From Bacteriovorax sp. (lineage in GTDB: Bacteria > Bdellovibrionota > Bacteriovoracia > Bacteriovoracales > Bacteriovoracaceae), in assembly GCA_014377485.1 (NCBI GenBank), contig JACMPM010000020.1:17975-81974 (forward strand): 64,000 bases of DNA. Direction: 5' to 3'. Shown here one piece after another: positions 24,801 through 34,303 of the stretch. Both the position numbers and the translations under genes were made by a program. The notes under the pieces are model-generated. The model saw nothing but the letters and a program-made list of their open reading frames with translations, did not search any database and was not told the DNA's origin. How positions within the stretch are numbered: the first letter of the stretch is position 1; each line of letters starts with the position of its first letter.

Positions 24801-27800
24801 ATGAGAACTGAAAAAAAATTGAAACCAATTTTTTTGAAGTCATTATCAAAGTTGATAATGTTGAGCACTCTGGTGTTCATGCAAGCTTGTATGCCCACTC
24901 CATCAAACACTAGAAAAGCACTCTTAAGCAGTTCAAACAGCACCACAAAAACGGAAACGAAACTTCCAACATTTACGGAAGGAAATAATTTTATTCAAAA
25001 TGGTGGAGTAGTCTACACTTCAGCAGTAAATTTTGATTTGAGTTTTGCAGACACTCTTCAATTGCGCGGGAAGGATGTCAATAGTTATATTAGAAATAAC
25101 GGCATTCAAATTATTTCATGTCTTACAGGTCGTTTTTCTGGCACCGTTAATCAAGTTAATATTTTAGCAGCAATTCCTCACTCCGTTTATAATTTTACAA
25201 CGCTGACTCTTGAATACTACTACAGTATCGCTCCGTCGGACGATGTAAGTAATAAAAACTTTTGTCAAAAAAGTGGTCTGATCAACAAACTGTTCGCTCT
25301 TTATCCACTTTTAACTCCAGTCTATAAAATGAGTGCGCTCTGTCCAGGTGGTGTTTGTGTTAGCAGTATTTACACCAGTCTGCCTTTGGAAATTTATAGT
25401 CAAAGTGGTTCAGCTCTAACTCAAATTGGAACGACTCAATTAAGTTATAACATCACAAATAAACCAAATATCACAACACCTGTTGGTCAAACATGTATTG
25501 GAAAATCTGACTGTACAGCCATCGGATATGACTGTTGCAGTTTAGGTCAATGTGTAAAAGACCTGGCCATCAAGCCTGGAGTTGACCAGATCTCTACAAA
25601 TTATGTACAGGCCTTACAAGATATTTTAAATAATCCCAATCATATTTATAATTATCCTCAATATTATTATATTTGTTCAACTCCAGTAACCCAACCAGGA
25701 ACGACTACTCCTGCAACAAACGCTGCCAATCAAGCGGCCACTCGTTTGAAAAATCTCACTGACCTTTATAATTGTACAACAAAGATTGAAGGTGAAATGG
25801 GAATTTGTACTGTAACTATTCCCAATGCACATGCCGGTCTTCCCTATGTTAGTTATAGTGCTGGCGTAGACGATCGAAATTTTTCTAATACATATACAAA
25901 TCAATCGAGTTCAAGCTACGTACCAACTGCCAAAGAAGATCTTATTAGCATTCAAGAAATTTCTTATGGTGAAGTCACTCTTTTTAGTTATGATCAAATT
26001 ACAAGCGAAGCAGTAGTGAGACCTGATCCGTTTATTGTTTCCAGCTATCTAAGAGTTAACGGTCATCATAACGATGACAATGCAACTGGAGCTTCAATTT
26101 TAATAACGAATAGACCTTCCAGTGCCGTATCAAATGATTTAGTCATCAAATACCGCACAGATGCGAGTTGTTTTCAATTAAATTCAAATCTTGGAAAATG
26201 TGAAAAGTATTATATTCAAGGTCAGCAAAAAAGTGGTGATACAGTTATTCTCAATAGAAGAGGACGTGTAACAGATCACTACCCTGCCTCAAATATATTT
26301 AAACTTCCCTATTATGCCAGCACAAGTAAAACGATTGCGGTGGAAGTTGATGGAGTTACTCAACGCCAAGATGTCGACTGGCAATTAAATGCTGCTAGCC
26401 CTGCGAGCATTCAATTTTTATCGACTTCAAGCGGACTTAAAGTTTTTGATACCCAAAAAGTAAAAATTACATTTTTTGTAGATCTTACTATTAATCATGT
26501 CATGGATTCTAAGAATGCTGCCTTATCAAAAATTAAAGATACTTGTCATTGCGCTGATTTAAATTGTGCCTTATCTCCAGTTAAAAATACGGCCGGAGCC
26601 ATTACAGATTACGCTTGTGTTTATCCGGATCCATCTCCTGTCGTTCCTCCAATATCACAAAAAATATTCTTGAGTTCTAAAACGGTTCCAGTTCGCTATT
26701 ACGATACGACGGGTACTTCTAAAGCATCAGTAACTGGAGAAACACTTCCTCAGGAAGGGACAATCTTTTCTTATAGAAAAGATAATCTACTAAATCCAAC
26801 TAATATGCCAGATATCATTAATCCAATTGTTGGTGAAAATACTTATATTGGGTTTAATGAAATTTACGGATCATTGAGTTACGCCAATAACGCTGCAAAA
26901 CCTGCCAAAGAAGTGGCGGTGACTAAAGGGAAAACTTATGACCTTTATGTCGATAGTGGAACTTATTCCAACTGTGTTCAGTGTGGAAATGACTATTACT
27001 CACAACTTAATAAACTTTTTCCACTCACTCAATTTGGCGGCGGAGTTCTACCTCTTCAAGCACGTACAGATCGGGCACAGTTCAATGGAATTCGTGCCGA
27101 TGATATGAGTTTTGGCCGCGCCTGTTTTGTTCCAGCAACAATGCTCCCTTTTTCTCATGCAATTGCTTCTGATCCACAAGAGCAACGACTCAATAGAATG
27201 CGTGCACAGCATTTTCTCTATGCCAATGGTTACCAACACGACTGGTTTGGTTTTGACTACGGTGCTGTCATCGGATCGTTTGACGGTGTGAAATGGTTTG
27301 CGATTGGAACAAATAGAAGAATAAAAGCCGATAGTAATAAACTTTTTATTGCCGTGAATGGCCCATTTGGTGATCTCGCACTTGAGAGCACTTTTACTGT
27401 TACTATTAATGATGGCTCTCTAAATCCTGTTGGATCGAATATGGTTACAACTGATTTTGATTCAGATGGCGCCGAATGCCAAAAATTTCACCAATGCTCT
27501 ACTGATAATGACTGTGCAACAACATTGGGTTGGGATTATGCCTGTGCAAACATTAACGAAATTACAACTTCGTGGCCGCGCTTTGATGATAATGCCAAAG
27601 AAATTCCAGACGCCCAAAGAGACGATAATCGTTTCACTAGTATTTTAGCTAATGCTTCTTCAGGAAAACGCTGCGTATACCGCGGAAGAGGGGCTGCGTG
27701 TACTCAGAATTATCTATCGAACGCCATTAACTTGAATTCAACATTCAACCAAACTCAAACTCAAACGTTTCATACATGCAGTGCTAATAATTATTGTCAG

Positions 27801-29921
27801 ACTATCACAACGAATAACACGCTCAATTCAAAATTCAATAATCGCATTGCCCGTTATGGGAAAGTTAGAACTGATGCAAGTTCTGACAGCTTTGGATTAG
27901 GAGTAAAAGTACCCGGCCGCCCTATGGAATTTAATGCGATCGAGCCGATGCGTTCTGAAACTGCGAGAAATCTTAATAGCAATAAAATGGCCGGTCTTTG
28001 TATTCCTGGGAGAACTCCTGAGTCAGATACATTTGTAGGTCAAAACTCGACCACTCCTCCTGCTGAATATATGGGTGATAAAATATTAGGCATTGGAATG
28101 AGTTATAGAAAAAATACCCCAACTGCTGTTTCAACATATCTTTCATCATGCTCCATCATGGATAGCACTAATAATTACTTTTACGCAAAGGGTGATCCAA
28201 GCTCAAGCAATGCTGCGAATTCCGAATTGAAATCAAGCTCTGGAACTCAAGCAATCTCGACTAATTCTCTAAATATTTTTAAATCTATTTTTGAAAATAC
28301 AAAAAAAATAAGTTTTAGTATCTTCACAAATAATACAACGGTATTAACGTCTCAAGTATTTACAGAAAACCGCTGTATGAGAGCTCCAGGAGCAAGTTGT
28401 TTCTCTGACCTGGATTGTGCTCCGTCAAAAATTATTGCGGACAAAATTAAAATGATTAGTGCCGTCGACACATCAATAGTTGGAGATCTTTTAAACGGCA
28501 TCCCCGTCCAACTTAATAAATACGAAGTAAAATTCTGGCAGGAAGATCTGGTATGTTCTCAAACAACGGCCAAAAGCGATCCGACTTATAGCTCTTTCAC
28601 CAACCGTTGTTGCCGAGAAGTTGGTAAAACCATCTCAATTGCAAACAGTGATTTAAATACTCCTATTTTAAATACTCAAGTTGCAGGTGTTGATATCGCA
28701 ATTGACAACAAATACCGCTACTCTCGAGTGGCTACTGTGTATAAAGATCAAGTATCTGATCCTACCAATTTCCCTTCTCTTCACACCGCAATCAAAGATC
28801 AATGTACTGATCTGACAACTGCTGCTGGATGTGTCGATACATCTGTCTTAACCAATCAATTTAAAACTTTTTCTGCCTATGCAGAAAGAACCAGCTGTTC
28901 AGGTGATTGGATAAGAAATTTCGATAATGGAAATCATAAATGGGACAGCACTCGCTTCCAAACTTTTAATCCTTCGATGTTTAAATGTATGAACTGGCTT
29001 CCTGGAGCTAATAACTGGTCTTGTGCTGGACTTGAAAAAGATGATCCGTCATGTTCATTAATTCAAACTTCACCTTTTTCCGGAAAAGCCAGAGGTGTTA
29101 TGAATTACCTGGCAAAATTAGAGTTGATGGGGATTCCGCAAATTGCTCTTGAGTCCCAGGATTATTTTAATACGACATCAGAAGGTGATCTCTCTTGTCG
29201 ATCATTTCCAAGTGATCAAGGGGCCTGTTACCCTGGAAACCCTGATCCAGCTTGTTTGACTAGAAGTATTGGACCACAAACTAGTAATTCAAACAATTTT
29301 GCTTATCCTTCTGAGCTTTTTGCAACGGGAAAAAGCCGCGAATATTTCGACAGTACACCTACAATCATGAAACAACTTTTTTCAGGTGCTGATGAATCAA
29401 ATTTCCAAATAATGAAGAAAATATTTAAATCTGATGAAGTTGCAAGTTGCCTTCCTGCAGGGACAACCATGGCCGTTGGAGCTGATGTAAATCTTTGTTG
29501 TTCTGGATTTATCAATTCCAAAAATAATAAATGTCAGCTGCCAGATTTCGTAGACGTGAGTATTTATACCAATCGTTATGTTTCTTCCGAAGCTAAAAAA
29601 ATAAGCATCAATCTATTTGATCAAAATGGTTATATCAAAGATCCTTCATATGTTGCTCAAATTGCTTGTGAAAAAAGTATGTGTGCTTCAGGAGTCTTGG
29701 CCTATGGTGTATTAATTTCTAAATTAAGAACACCGGGACAAGAAAATATCGACCAAAAACATTTTAGATTTATGCAGTCAACTACAGCTTCTGACGATCT
29801 CAATGGCCTCCTCACTCTTTACAATAAAGGCTTAAAACTCAATAACCATGCTTATTGTTTTCCTAGTGGTTCGAGTTCAACTAGTAATGCAGATTTAACA
29901 ATTATTTCTTGTGGAAATTAA
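24801..29921 (+). CDS. Giant Cys-rich lipoprotein, about 1,706 residues
   Basis: The ATG at 24801 is chosen because AAAGGAAG precedes it and a sigma-28-type promoter excludes the earlier ATG at 24744. The N-terminus is basic, then LIMLSTLVFMQAC gives a lipobox, so it should be a lipoprotein. The long mature part has many paired cysteines in short clusters such as CIGKSDCTAIGYDCC, CQKFHQCSTDNDCA, CFSDLDCAPSK and CCREVG, recalling Cys-framed extracellular repeats. A PA14-like or jelly-roll-like middle part (YDLYVDSGTYSNC to QFNGIRADDMSFG) is possible but not proven. I do not recognise a complete domain. Probably an outer-membrane surface protein; co-control with motility genes is inferred. Confidence 0.7.
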   Translation: MRTEKKLKPIFLKSLSKLIMLSTLVFMQACMPTPSNTRKALLSSSNSTTKTETKLPTFTEGNNFIQNGGVVYTSAVNFDLSFADTLQLRGKDVNSYIRNNGIQIISCLTGRFSGTVNQVNILAAIPHSVYNFTTLTLEYYYSIAPSDDVSNKNFCQKSGLINKLFALYPLLTPVYKMSALCPGGVCVSSIYTSLPLEIYSQSGSALTQIGTTQLSYNITNKPNITTPVGQTCIGKSDCTAIGYDCCSLGQCVKDLAIKPGVDQISTNYVQALQDILNNPNHIYNYPQYYYICSTPVTQPGTTTPATNAANQAATRLKNLTDLYNCTTKIEGEMGICTVTIPNAHAGLPYVSYSAGVDDRNFSNTYTNQSSSSYVPTAKEDLISIQEISYGEVTLFSYDQITSEAVVRPDPFIVSSYLRVNGHHNDDNATGASILITNRPSSAVSNDLVIKYRTDASCFQLNSNLGKCEKYYIQGQQKSGDTVILNRRGRVTDHYPASNIFKLPYYASTSKTIAVEVDGVTQRQDVDWQLNAASPASIQFLSTSSGLKVFDTQKVKITFFVDLTINHVMDSKNAALSKIKDTCHCADLNCALSPVKNTAGAITDYACVYPDPSPVVPPISQKIFLSSKTVPVRYYDTTGTSKASVTGETLPQEGTIFSYRKDNLLNPTNMPDIINPIVGENTYIGFNEIYGSLSYANNAAKPAKEVAVTKGKTYDLYVDSGTYSNCVQCGNDYYSQLNKLFPLTQFGGGVLPLQARTDRAQFNGIRADDMSFGRACFVPATMLPFSHAIASDPQEQRLNRMRAQHFLYANGYQHDWFGFDYGAVIGSFDGVKWFAIGTNRRIKADSNKLFIAVNGPFGDLALESTFTVTINDGSLNPVGSNMVTTDFDSDGAECQKFHQCSTDNDCATTLGWDYACANINEITTSWPRFDDNAKEIPDAQRDDNRFTSILANASSGKRCVYRGRGAACTQNYLSNAINLNSTFNQTQTQTFHTCSANNYCQTITTNNTLNSKFNNRIARYGKVRTDASSDSFGLGVKVPGRPMEFNAIEPMRSETARNLNSNKMAGLCIPGRTPESDTFVGQNSTTPPAEYMGDKILGIGMSYRKNTPTAVSTYLSSCSIMDSTNNYFYAKGDPSSSNAANSELKSSSGTQAISTNSLNIFKSIFENTKKISFSIFTNNTTVLTSQVFTENRCMRAPGASCFSDLDCAPSKIIADKIKMISAVDTSIVGDLLNGIPVQLNKYEVKFWQEDLVCSQTTAKSDPTYSSFTNRCCREVGKTISIANSDLNTPILNTQVAGVDIAIDNKYRYSRVATVYKDQVSDPTNFPSLHTAIKDQCTDLTTAAGCVDTSVLTNQFKTFSAYAERTSCSGDWIRNFDNGNHKWDSTRFQTFNPSMFKCMNWLPGANNWSCAGLEKDDPSCSLIQTSPFSGKARGVMNYLAKLELMGIPQIALESQDYFNTTSEGDLSCRSFPSDQGACYPGNPDPACLTRSIGPQTSNSNNFAYPSELFATGKSREYFDSTPTIMKQLFSGADESNFQIMKKIFKSDEVASCLPAGTTMAVGADVNLCCSGFINSKNNKCQLPDFVDVSIYTNRYVSSEAKKISINLFDQNGYIKDPSYVAQIACEKSMCASGVLAYGVLISKLRTPGQENIDQKHFRFMQSTTASDDLNGLLTLYNKGLKLNNHAYCFPSGSSSTSNADLTIISCGN

Positions 29922-29957
29922 CTCCCCAATCTTTACAAAGGTCCTCGACACTTTCAT

Positions 29958-29979
29958 AATATTTTGAAAACAAAATATT
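29958..29979. repeat. Perfect AT-rich inverted repeat before uppP
   Basis: AATATTTTG (29958-29966) and CAAAATATT (29971-29979) form a perfect nine-base-pair hairpin with an AAAA loop, followed by TTATG. It may be a weak terminator of the giant lipoprotein gene or an operator for uppP. Confidence 0.5.
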
Positions 29980-29995
29980 TTATGCAAGGACTGCA

Positions 29996-30805
29996 ATGGA
30001 AGCAATTTATACATCTGTTATTTTAGGAATCGTTGAAGGCCTTACAGAATTCCTTCCAGTTTCGTCAACTGGTCACCTTATCATGGCAACGGATCTGCTT
30101 CACCTTGACCAAGAAAAGCTTGCTTCATTCAATATCATTATCCAACTGGGTGCCATTTTAGCTGTCGTTTTTTTATACCATAAGCGTTTTCGTAATCTTT
30201 GTGATTTAGAAAAACTAAAATCTCTCAAAGACAATCTTGATCAAAAAGGATTGAATGCAATTCATATCGCAGTAGCGATCGTCCCTACTCTTGGTATTGG
30301 TTACTTTAGCCGCAAGTTTGTTAAAACTCATCTTTTTAATCCCTATGTTGTGGTCTGCTCACTGGTCGTTGTCGGCGTTATCATGTTGATTGTCGAAAAA
30401 ATTAAACCAAAAGCCACAGTAATAACTGTAGATGAAATTACTTATAAGGATGCTTTTATCATTGGTATCTCACAGTGTTTTGCTCTGGTACCAGGAGTCT
30501 CTCGCTCTGGAGCGACAATGTTAACGGCCATGATGAGAAAAGTGGATGTTGTAACCGCGGCCGATTTCTCATTTTTAATTTCAGTGCCTGTAATTACGAT
30601 CGCTACTGTCTATGAATTTCTCAAGGCCTATTCGAGCTTTAATGCCGCCGATGCCCTTCAACTCTTGGTAGGGTTTGTCGTTTCATTTATCGTTGCTCTG
30701 GCCGCCATTAATGGCTTCTTAGCAGTGTTAAAGAAGCTCTCGCTTGCTCCTTTTGCTATCTACCGAATTTTTGCAGGTCTTCTTTATTACTACTTTAGAC
30801 TTTGA
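29996..30805 (+). CDS. uppP: Undecaprenyl-diphosphatase UppP (BacA)
   Basis: 269 residues and about eight membrane helices. The two signature motifs are present: EFLPVSSTGHLIM near residue 18 and VPGVSRSGATMLTAMM near residue 163, each with catalytic Glu/Ser/Arg residues. The enzyme dephosphorylates undecaprenyl diphosphate at the periplasmic face to recycle the lipid carrier for peptidoglycan and other envelope polymers. AAGGACTGC precedes the ATG. Full length for the family. Confidence 0.95.
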   Translation: MEAIYTSVILGIVEGLTEFLPVSSTGHLIMATDLLHLDQEKLASFNIIIQLGAILAVVFLYHKRFRNLCDLEKLKSLKDNLDQKGLNAIHIAVAIVPTLGIGYFSRKFVKTHLFNPYVVVCSLVVVGVIMLIVEKIKPKATVITVDEITYKDAFIIGISQCFALVPGVSRSGATMLTAMMRKVDVVTAADFSFLISVPVITIATVYEFLKAYSSFNAADALQLLVGFVVSFIVALAAINGFLAVLKKLSLAPFAIYRIFAGLLYYYFRL

Positions 30806-31047
30806 AAACTGCCACCAAAAGTAGCCAATCTCCCAAAAGATGCATCCGACTTATTCTGTTGAGTAAGTTCAATCTAAATGCTCGTTTTAAGAGTGTCTAC
30901 TCATAAAGACCATTTGGTCCTGCGATCTAAACGGTAAAAAGAGCATGATTAAAAGGTTCTAGCATTAAAATAGGGATAACTATCACAGTTTTTTAGGATC
31001 AACCGAAAAGACTGAGGAATTATCTTTAACCTAATGGAATGGCCTTT

Positions 31048-34000
31048 ATGAAAAATCTCTCAAAAATTTTAGAATTAGTGACAAAAACTTTAAAAGTTTT
31101 GATGATTAACACAATCGTCTTCTCTCTGATTCAAATTCCATTTGTTTCTGAAACATTCGCCGCTACCTCTAAAAAATCCAACGGTGGTTTTGAGGCTCAA
31201 GACATTGTTAATTTGGCCAGTGGTGCTTTGGGTGTGTATTCAAACTATTTAGGCCAGAAACAACAAATGCTTCAACAGCAAATCACTTCTGCAAATAATC
31301 AAAAATTAATTGCACAATTAAGCCCTACTTGCCGCAAAGCTGATGGGACTGCCTGTTATACAACTCCAGCTAAATTATTTCCTGAATGTACTCTGCCTGC
31401 CTCTATGTCAAACATGCCGGCCAATGCCTGTAATAATCCAACGCCGGAAGTTAATCAAATTAGCTCTATGATTACTTATGAATCTATCTCTCAAGGATGG
31501 ATGAATTATTATGATCAAATGAGTAACGAAGCTTCGAACTCTAGTTATGCTGTTGGACTCCGTTGTTTGGGTGATAAGCAAAAAGCAATGGACTCTCAAT
31601 TAACTGAGATGGTTAATAGTCTTCAACGTCTTCAGGATCGCTTGAATCAAGACAAACAAATTTTTCGCGATAATAATAAAAAATTATTAGAAGATATGAA
31701 CACTGCCAACGATGAATTATTAGGTTCGTCGGGTGGTCTTAGTAAAAACAATCTCAATATAAAAACTCAAGACTTTGCTAAGTATTTTTCTCAAAGCTGT
31801 CTGTCTGTTATCGGAAAAGATGCTATTAAATCCGGTTCAGCTAACGGCGGTCTCAGTGGAATCTTACAAGGACTAAGCTCTACAAATAAAGCAGCTAGCG
31901 ATTTTAATTTAAATAAAAATGTTATTGAAGATGATGTCCGTCGTGAAGCAAGTAAAATTGCAACCTCAATCAATGGCAGTGGAATTGATGACTTCTTAAG
32001 TAATAGCAGTACTCAAAGCAATATCAAGTCGACAAGCTATCCAACTATAGAAACAACTGTTAAGAAACAAGCTGCCGAGCTCAATACAGCGAGAGCGCGA
32101 ATCAATAAAGAATTATCCGCCCTGGGATATACTCCTCCAGCTATGGATAAAAACTTTACAGTGGACATGAATGATTTCATGGCAGGCTCAGCAGATTTTT
32201 TCAAGAAAAAATATGTCAACGATTGTGTGACTGGTGCCTCGAGCGGAATAGCTATTCCTGTCAGTGATATACTAAATTCACTAGAACAAAAAAGTACAAA
32301 TAGTGAAGGGACTGCAAGAAACGATTATCGTGCAGCCCTTAAAAAAATTCTTGATTCTGATGCCATGATGGACGAAAAAATGGTAAGTATCAAGGACCTT
32401 CAATCTCAATATCCAGACATCACTATTACATATAAAGACAGCACTCAATCAAGAATTACTGAAAGTCCTTACAACCTTTTCATGAAAACGATTGATAAGT
32501 GTCAGCAACGCTTCACTCAAGATGATCAGTTTTCAAGCAAAGGCTCAAGCGGTGTTTCTTACCAGAAAAAAGTTGAGCGCGGACGAGCAGCACTTCAGGA
32601 ACTAAAAAATCTTAACGATAGTTTTAGCTCTAAGATCACTCAGGCAATTACTGATCAAGTTCTAAACTGTAATGGCCAGGCATCAAAAGCCGGAAGTGAT
32701 TGCAGTGAAGAATCATTAAAATCAACTAGCGATAATTTTTGTGTGGCCCATGCCAGCTCTTGTGCTAACGATATTCAGGGTTGTTATGCTGAAGCCAACA
32801 ATCAAGTTCAAACTAGAAAAACAAAAATGGCAAATTTGGCAAAAACATATAATGCCAACGTATCGGCCATGATCACTCGCTCGAACACATTGTATGAACA
32901 ACAAAAAGCAGCTGTGACAAATATCACTCAAATGATTCAATCAAAATTTCCTGGAACTAATTTTGAAATTCCAAAAGATATGTTCGTCGCAATGCCTGAA
33001 TTATCAAAAGATACTTACGGCGTAGAAATGGCAGGTAACGGAGACACTAAATCTTTCCTCGAGGGCGAGAATTCAATGCCTGGGAAAATCGACAAACTAA
33101 AATTAGTCTTTCAAAAACAAAGAGACGCTGTAAAAAAAGCAACTGATGATTATATTGGTCTTCAAAAAACGGCAATGGAAAAAGAAAGAGGTCGTTGGGA
33201 GAAATTGGCCGGTGATTGTAAAAGTGCAATCGACAAGTCTTCAAGTGAACTTGCAAAAGCAAATAACGAAGGACTAAAAAAACAGGGTGAAGAAGACCAA
33301 AAAGTTGCTAAATTTTGTAAAAAATATAATAGTATCAGCCAAAACCCATTAGGTGCTTGCGGCAAGGCCAAAGATCTATCAGATATCGCAGATCAAGTTT
33401 CAGCTCGATTAAGTAATCAATCCCTCGCACTTTCTGAGCAATACGCTTCAGCATGTGATGGATTGAATAATCAAAACGATGATCTTCCACCTCAGTGTGA
33501 TGGAGAGCAAAAAGGGGCAACTAAGGCTTATTGTGATAGTAAGATGAAAGCAGCAAGTAAAAAATCTGGAGCTGATGCAGGTTCTTCTTCTTCAGGCCCT
33601 AAGGTTAAAAGGCTAACGTTCACTTCACTCTGTGGATCTGGATCATCACTAAAAAGTGATTCTGATTTTATTGCAGCAGCGTCTAAAAAACTTGCTTCAG
33701 ATGATCAAGCGACAATTAAAGAAATTTCTTCTTTTGATGGAGTTGTAAAAAAATCAGAAGATATTAATGATTCCAATTTTTTCTCTAACATTTCATCAAT
33801 GATTTCGTCAGAAACTTCTGGATCAGTGTGTGAGAAATTAAAATCAGTTGCTAAAGCTGATGAAGACTTAGACCCGGCATCTATTGAAAAATCAAGTGCG
33901 GCTAAAGAAAAAGATTTTGTTAGTACTCAAAAAAGTGCTGAATTAAAATTGGCCAATAAAGATATATTGCCCGAAGAAAGAGCACGCCAACAGGGGATTT

Positions 34001-34290
34001 ATGATTCTGCTGCAAGTGATATTAAAAGATTATCTACTGAAAAAGATAGCAAGCTTGCTTTTGCAGAAAACAACAAAAAACTAAAATCATATTTTAATGA
34101 CCTGGCATCAGTCACTGCGACTCCTGACCCTACTGCGTCCAGTACAAAACTTACTGAAATAAAAAACATCGGCGAACAGATGACTGGTCCGTGCGATATG
34201 CAAAGTAATTCTAATATAACTAAAAATACGGGCTTCGACTTAAGCGGTTTCGACGCTGGCGTACTCGGCGCTAATTCACGGAGCAAATAG
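31048..34290 (+). CDS. Large exported coiled-coil protein, about 1,080 residues
   Basis: Starts at 31048 or nine bases earlier (31039); neither has a strong ribosome-binding site. The signal peptide covers roughly residues 1-40, ending near ETFAA. The mature protein is mainly helical, with heptad-rich segments (around MVNSLQRLQDRLNQDKQIF and KEISSFDGVVKKSED), many Ser/Asn/Lys-rich linkers, and scattered cysteines (CRKADGTAC, CNGQASKAGSDC, CAHASSC-like). It lacks a lipobox or an obvious anchor. It is the first gene of an operon with the metalloprotease lipoprotein (13-base gap) and the PepSY-like protein. Its style matches the twin proteins at 54.9-60.2 kb. Family not recognised. Confidence 0.7.
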   Translation: MKNLSKILELVTKTLKVLMINTIVFSLIQIPFVSETFAATSKKSNGGFEAQDIVNLASGALGVYSNYLGQKQQMLQQQITSANNQKLIAQLSPTCRKADGTACYTTPAKLFPECTLPASMSNMPANACNNPTPEVNQISSMITYESISQGWMNYYDQMSNEASNSSYAVGLRCLGDKQKAMDSQLTEMVNSLQRLQDRLNQDKQIFRDNNKKLLEDMNTANDELLGSSGGLSKNNLNIKTQDFAKYFSQSCLSVIGKDAIKSGSANGGLSGILQGLSSTNKAASDFNLNKNVIEDDVRREASKIATSINGSGIDDFLSNSSTQSNIKSTSYPTIETTVKKQAAELNTARARINKELSALGYTPPAMDKNFTVDMNDFMAGSADFFKKKYVNDCVTGASSGIAIPVSDILNSLEQKSTNSEGTARNDYRAALKKILDSDAMMDEKMVSIKDLQSQYPDITITYKDSTQSRITESPYNLFMKTIDKCQQRFTQDDQFSSKGSSGVSYQKKVERGRAALQELKNLNDSFSSKITQAITDQVLNCNGQASKAGSDCSEESLKSTSDNFCVAHASSCANDIQGCYAEANNQVQTRKTKMANLAKTYNANVSAMITRSNTLYEQQKAAVTNITQMIQSKFPGTNFEIPKDMFVAMPELSKDTYGVEMAGNGDTKSFLEGENSMPGKIDKLKLVFQKQRDAVKKATDDYIGLQKTAMEKERGRWEKLAGDCKSAIDKSSSELAKANNEGLKKQGEEDQKVAKFCKKYNSISQNPLGACGKAKDLSDIADQVSARLSNQSLALSEQYASACDGLNNQNDDLPPQCDGEQKGATKAYCDSKMKAASKKSGADAGSSSSGPKVKRLTFTSLCGSGSSLKSDSDFIAAASKKLASDDQATIKEISSFDGVVKKSEDINDSNFFSNISSMISSETSGSVCEKLKSVAKADEDLDPASIEKSSAAKEKDFVSTQKSAELKLANKDILPEERARQQGIYDSAASDIKRLSTEKDSKLAFAENNKKLKSYFNDLASVTATPDPTASSTKLTEIKNIGEQMTGPCDMQSNSNITKNTGFDLSGFDAGVLGANSRSK

Positions 34291-34303
34291 GTAGTGAAAT
34301 GTT

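Noticed and set aside
30890..30980. Possible sigma-28-type promoters before the coiled-coil/metalloprotease operon
   Set aside because: The best TAAA and CGAT/GGATAA pairs have wrong spacing or a broken -10 core. The short GACCATTTGGTC palindrome there could be chance.
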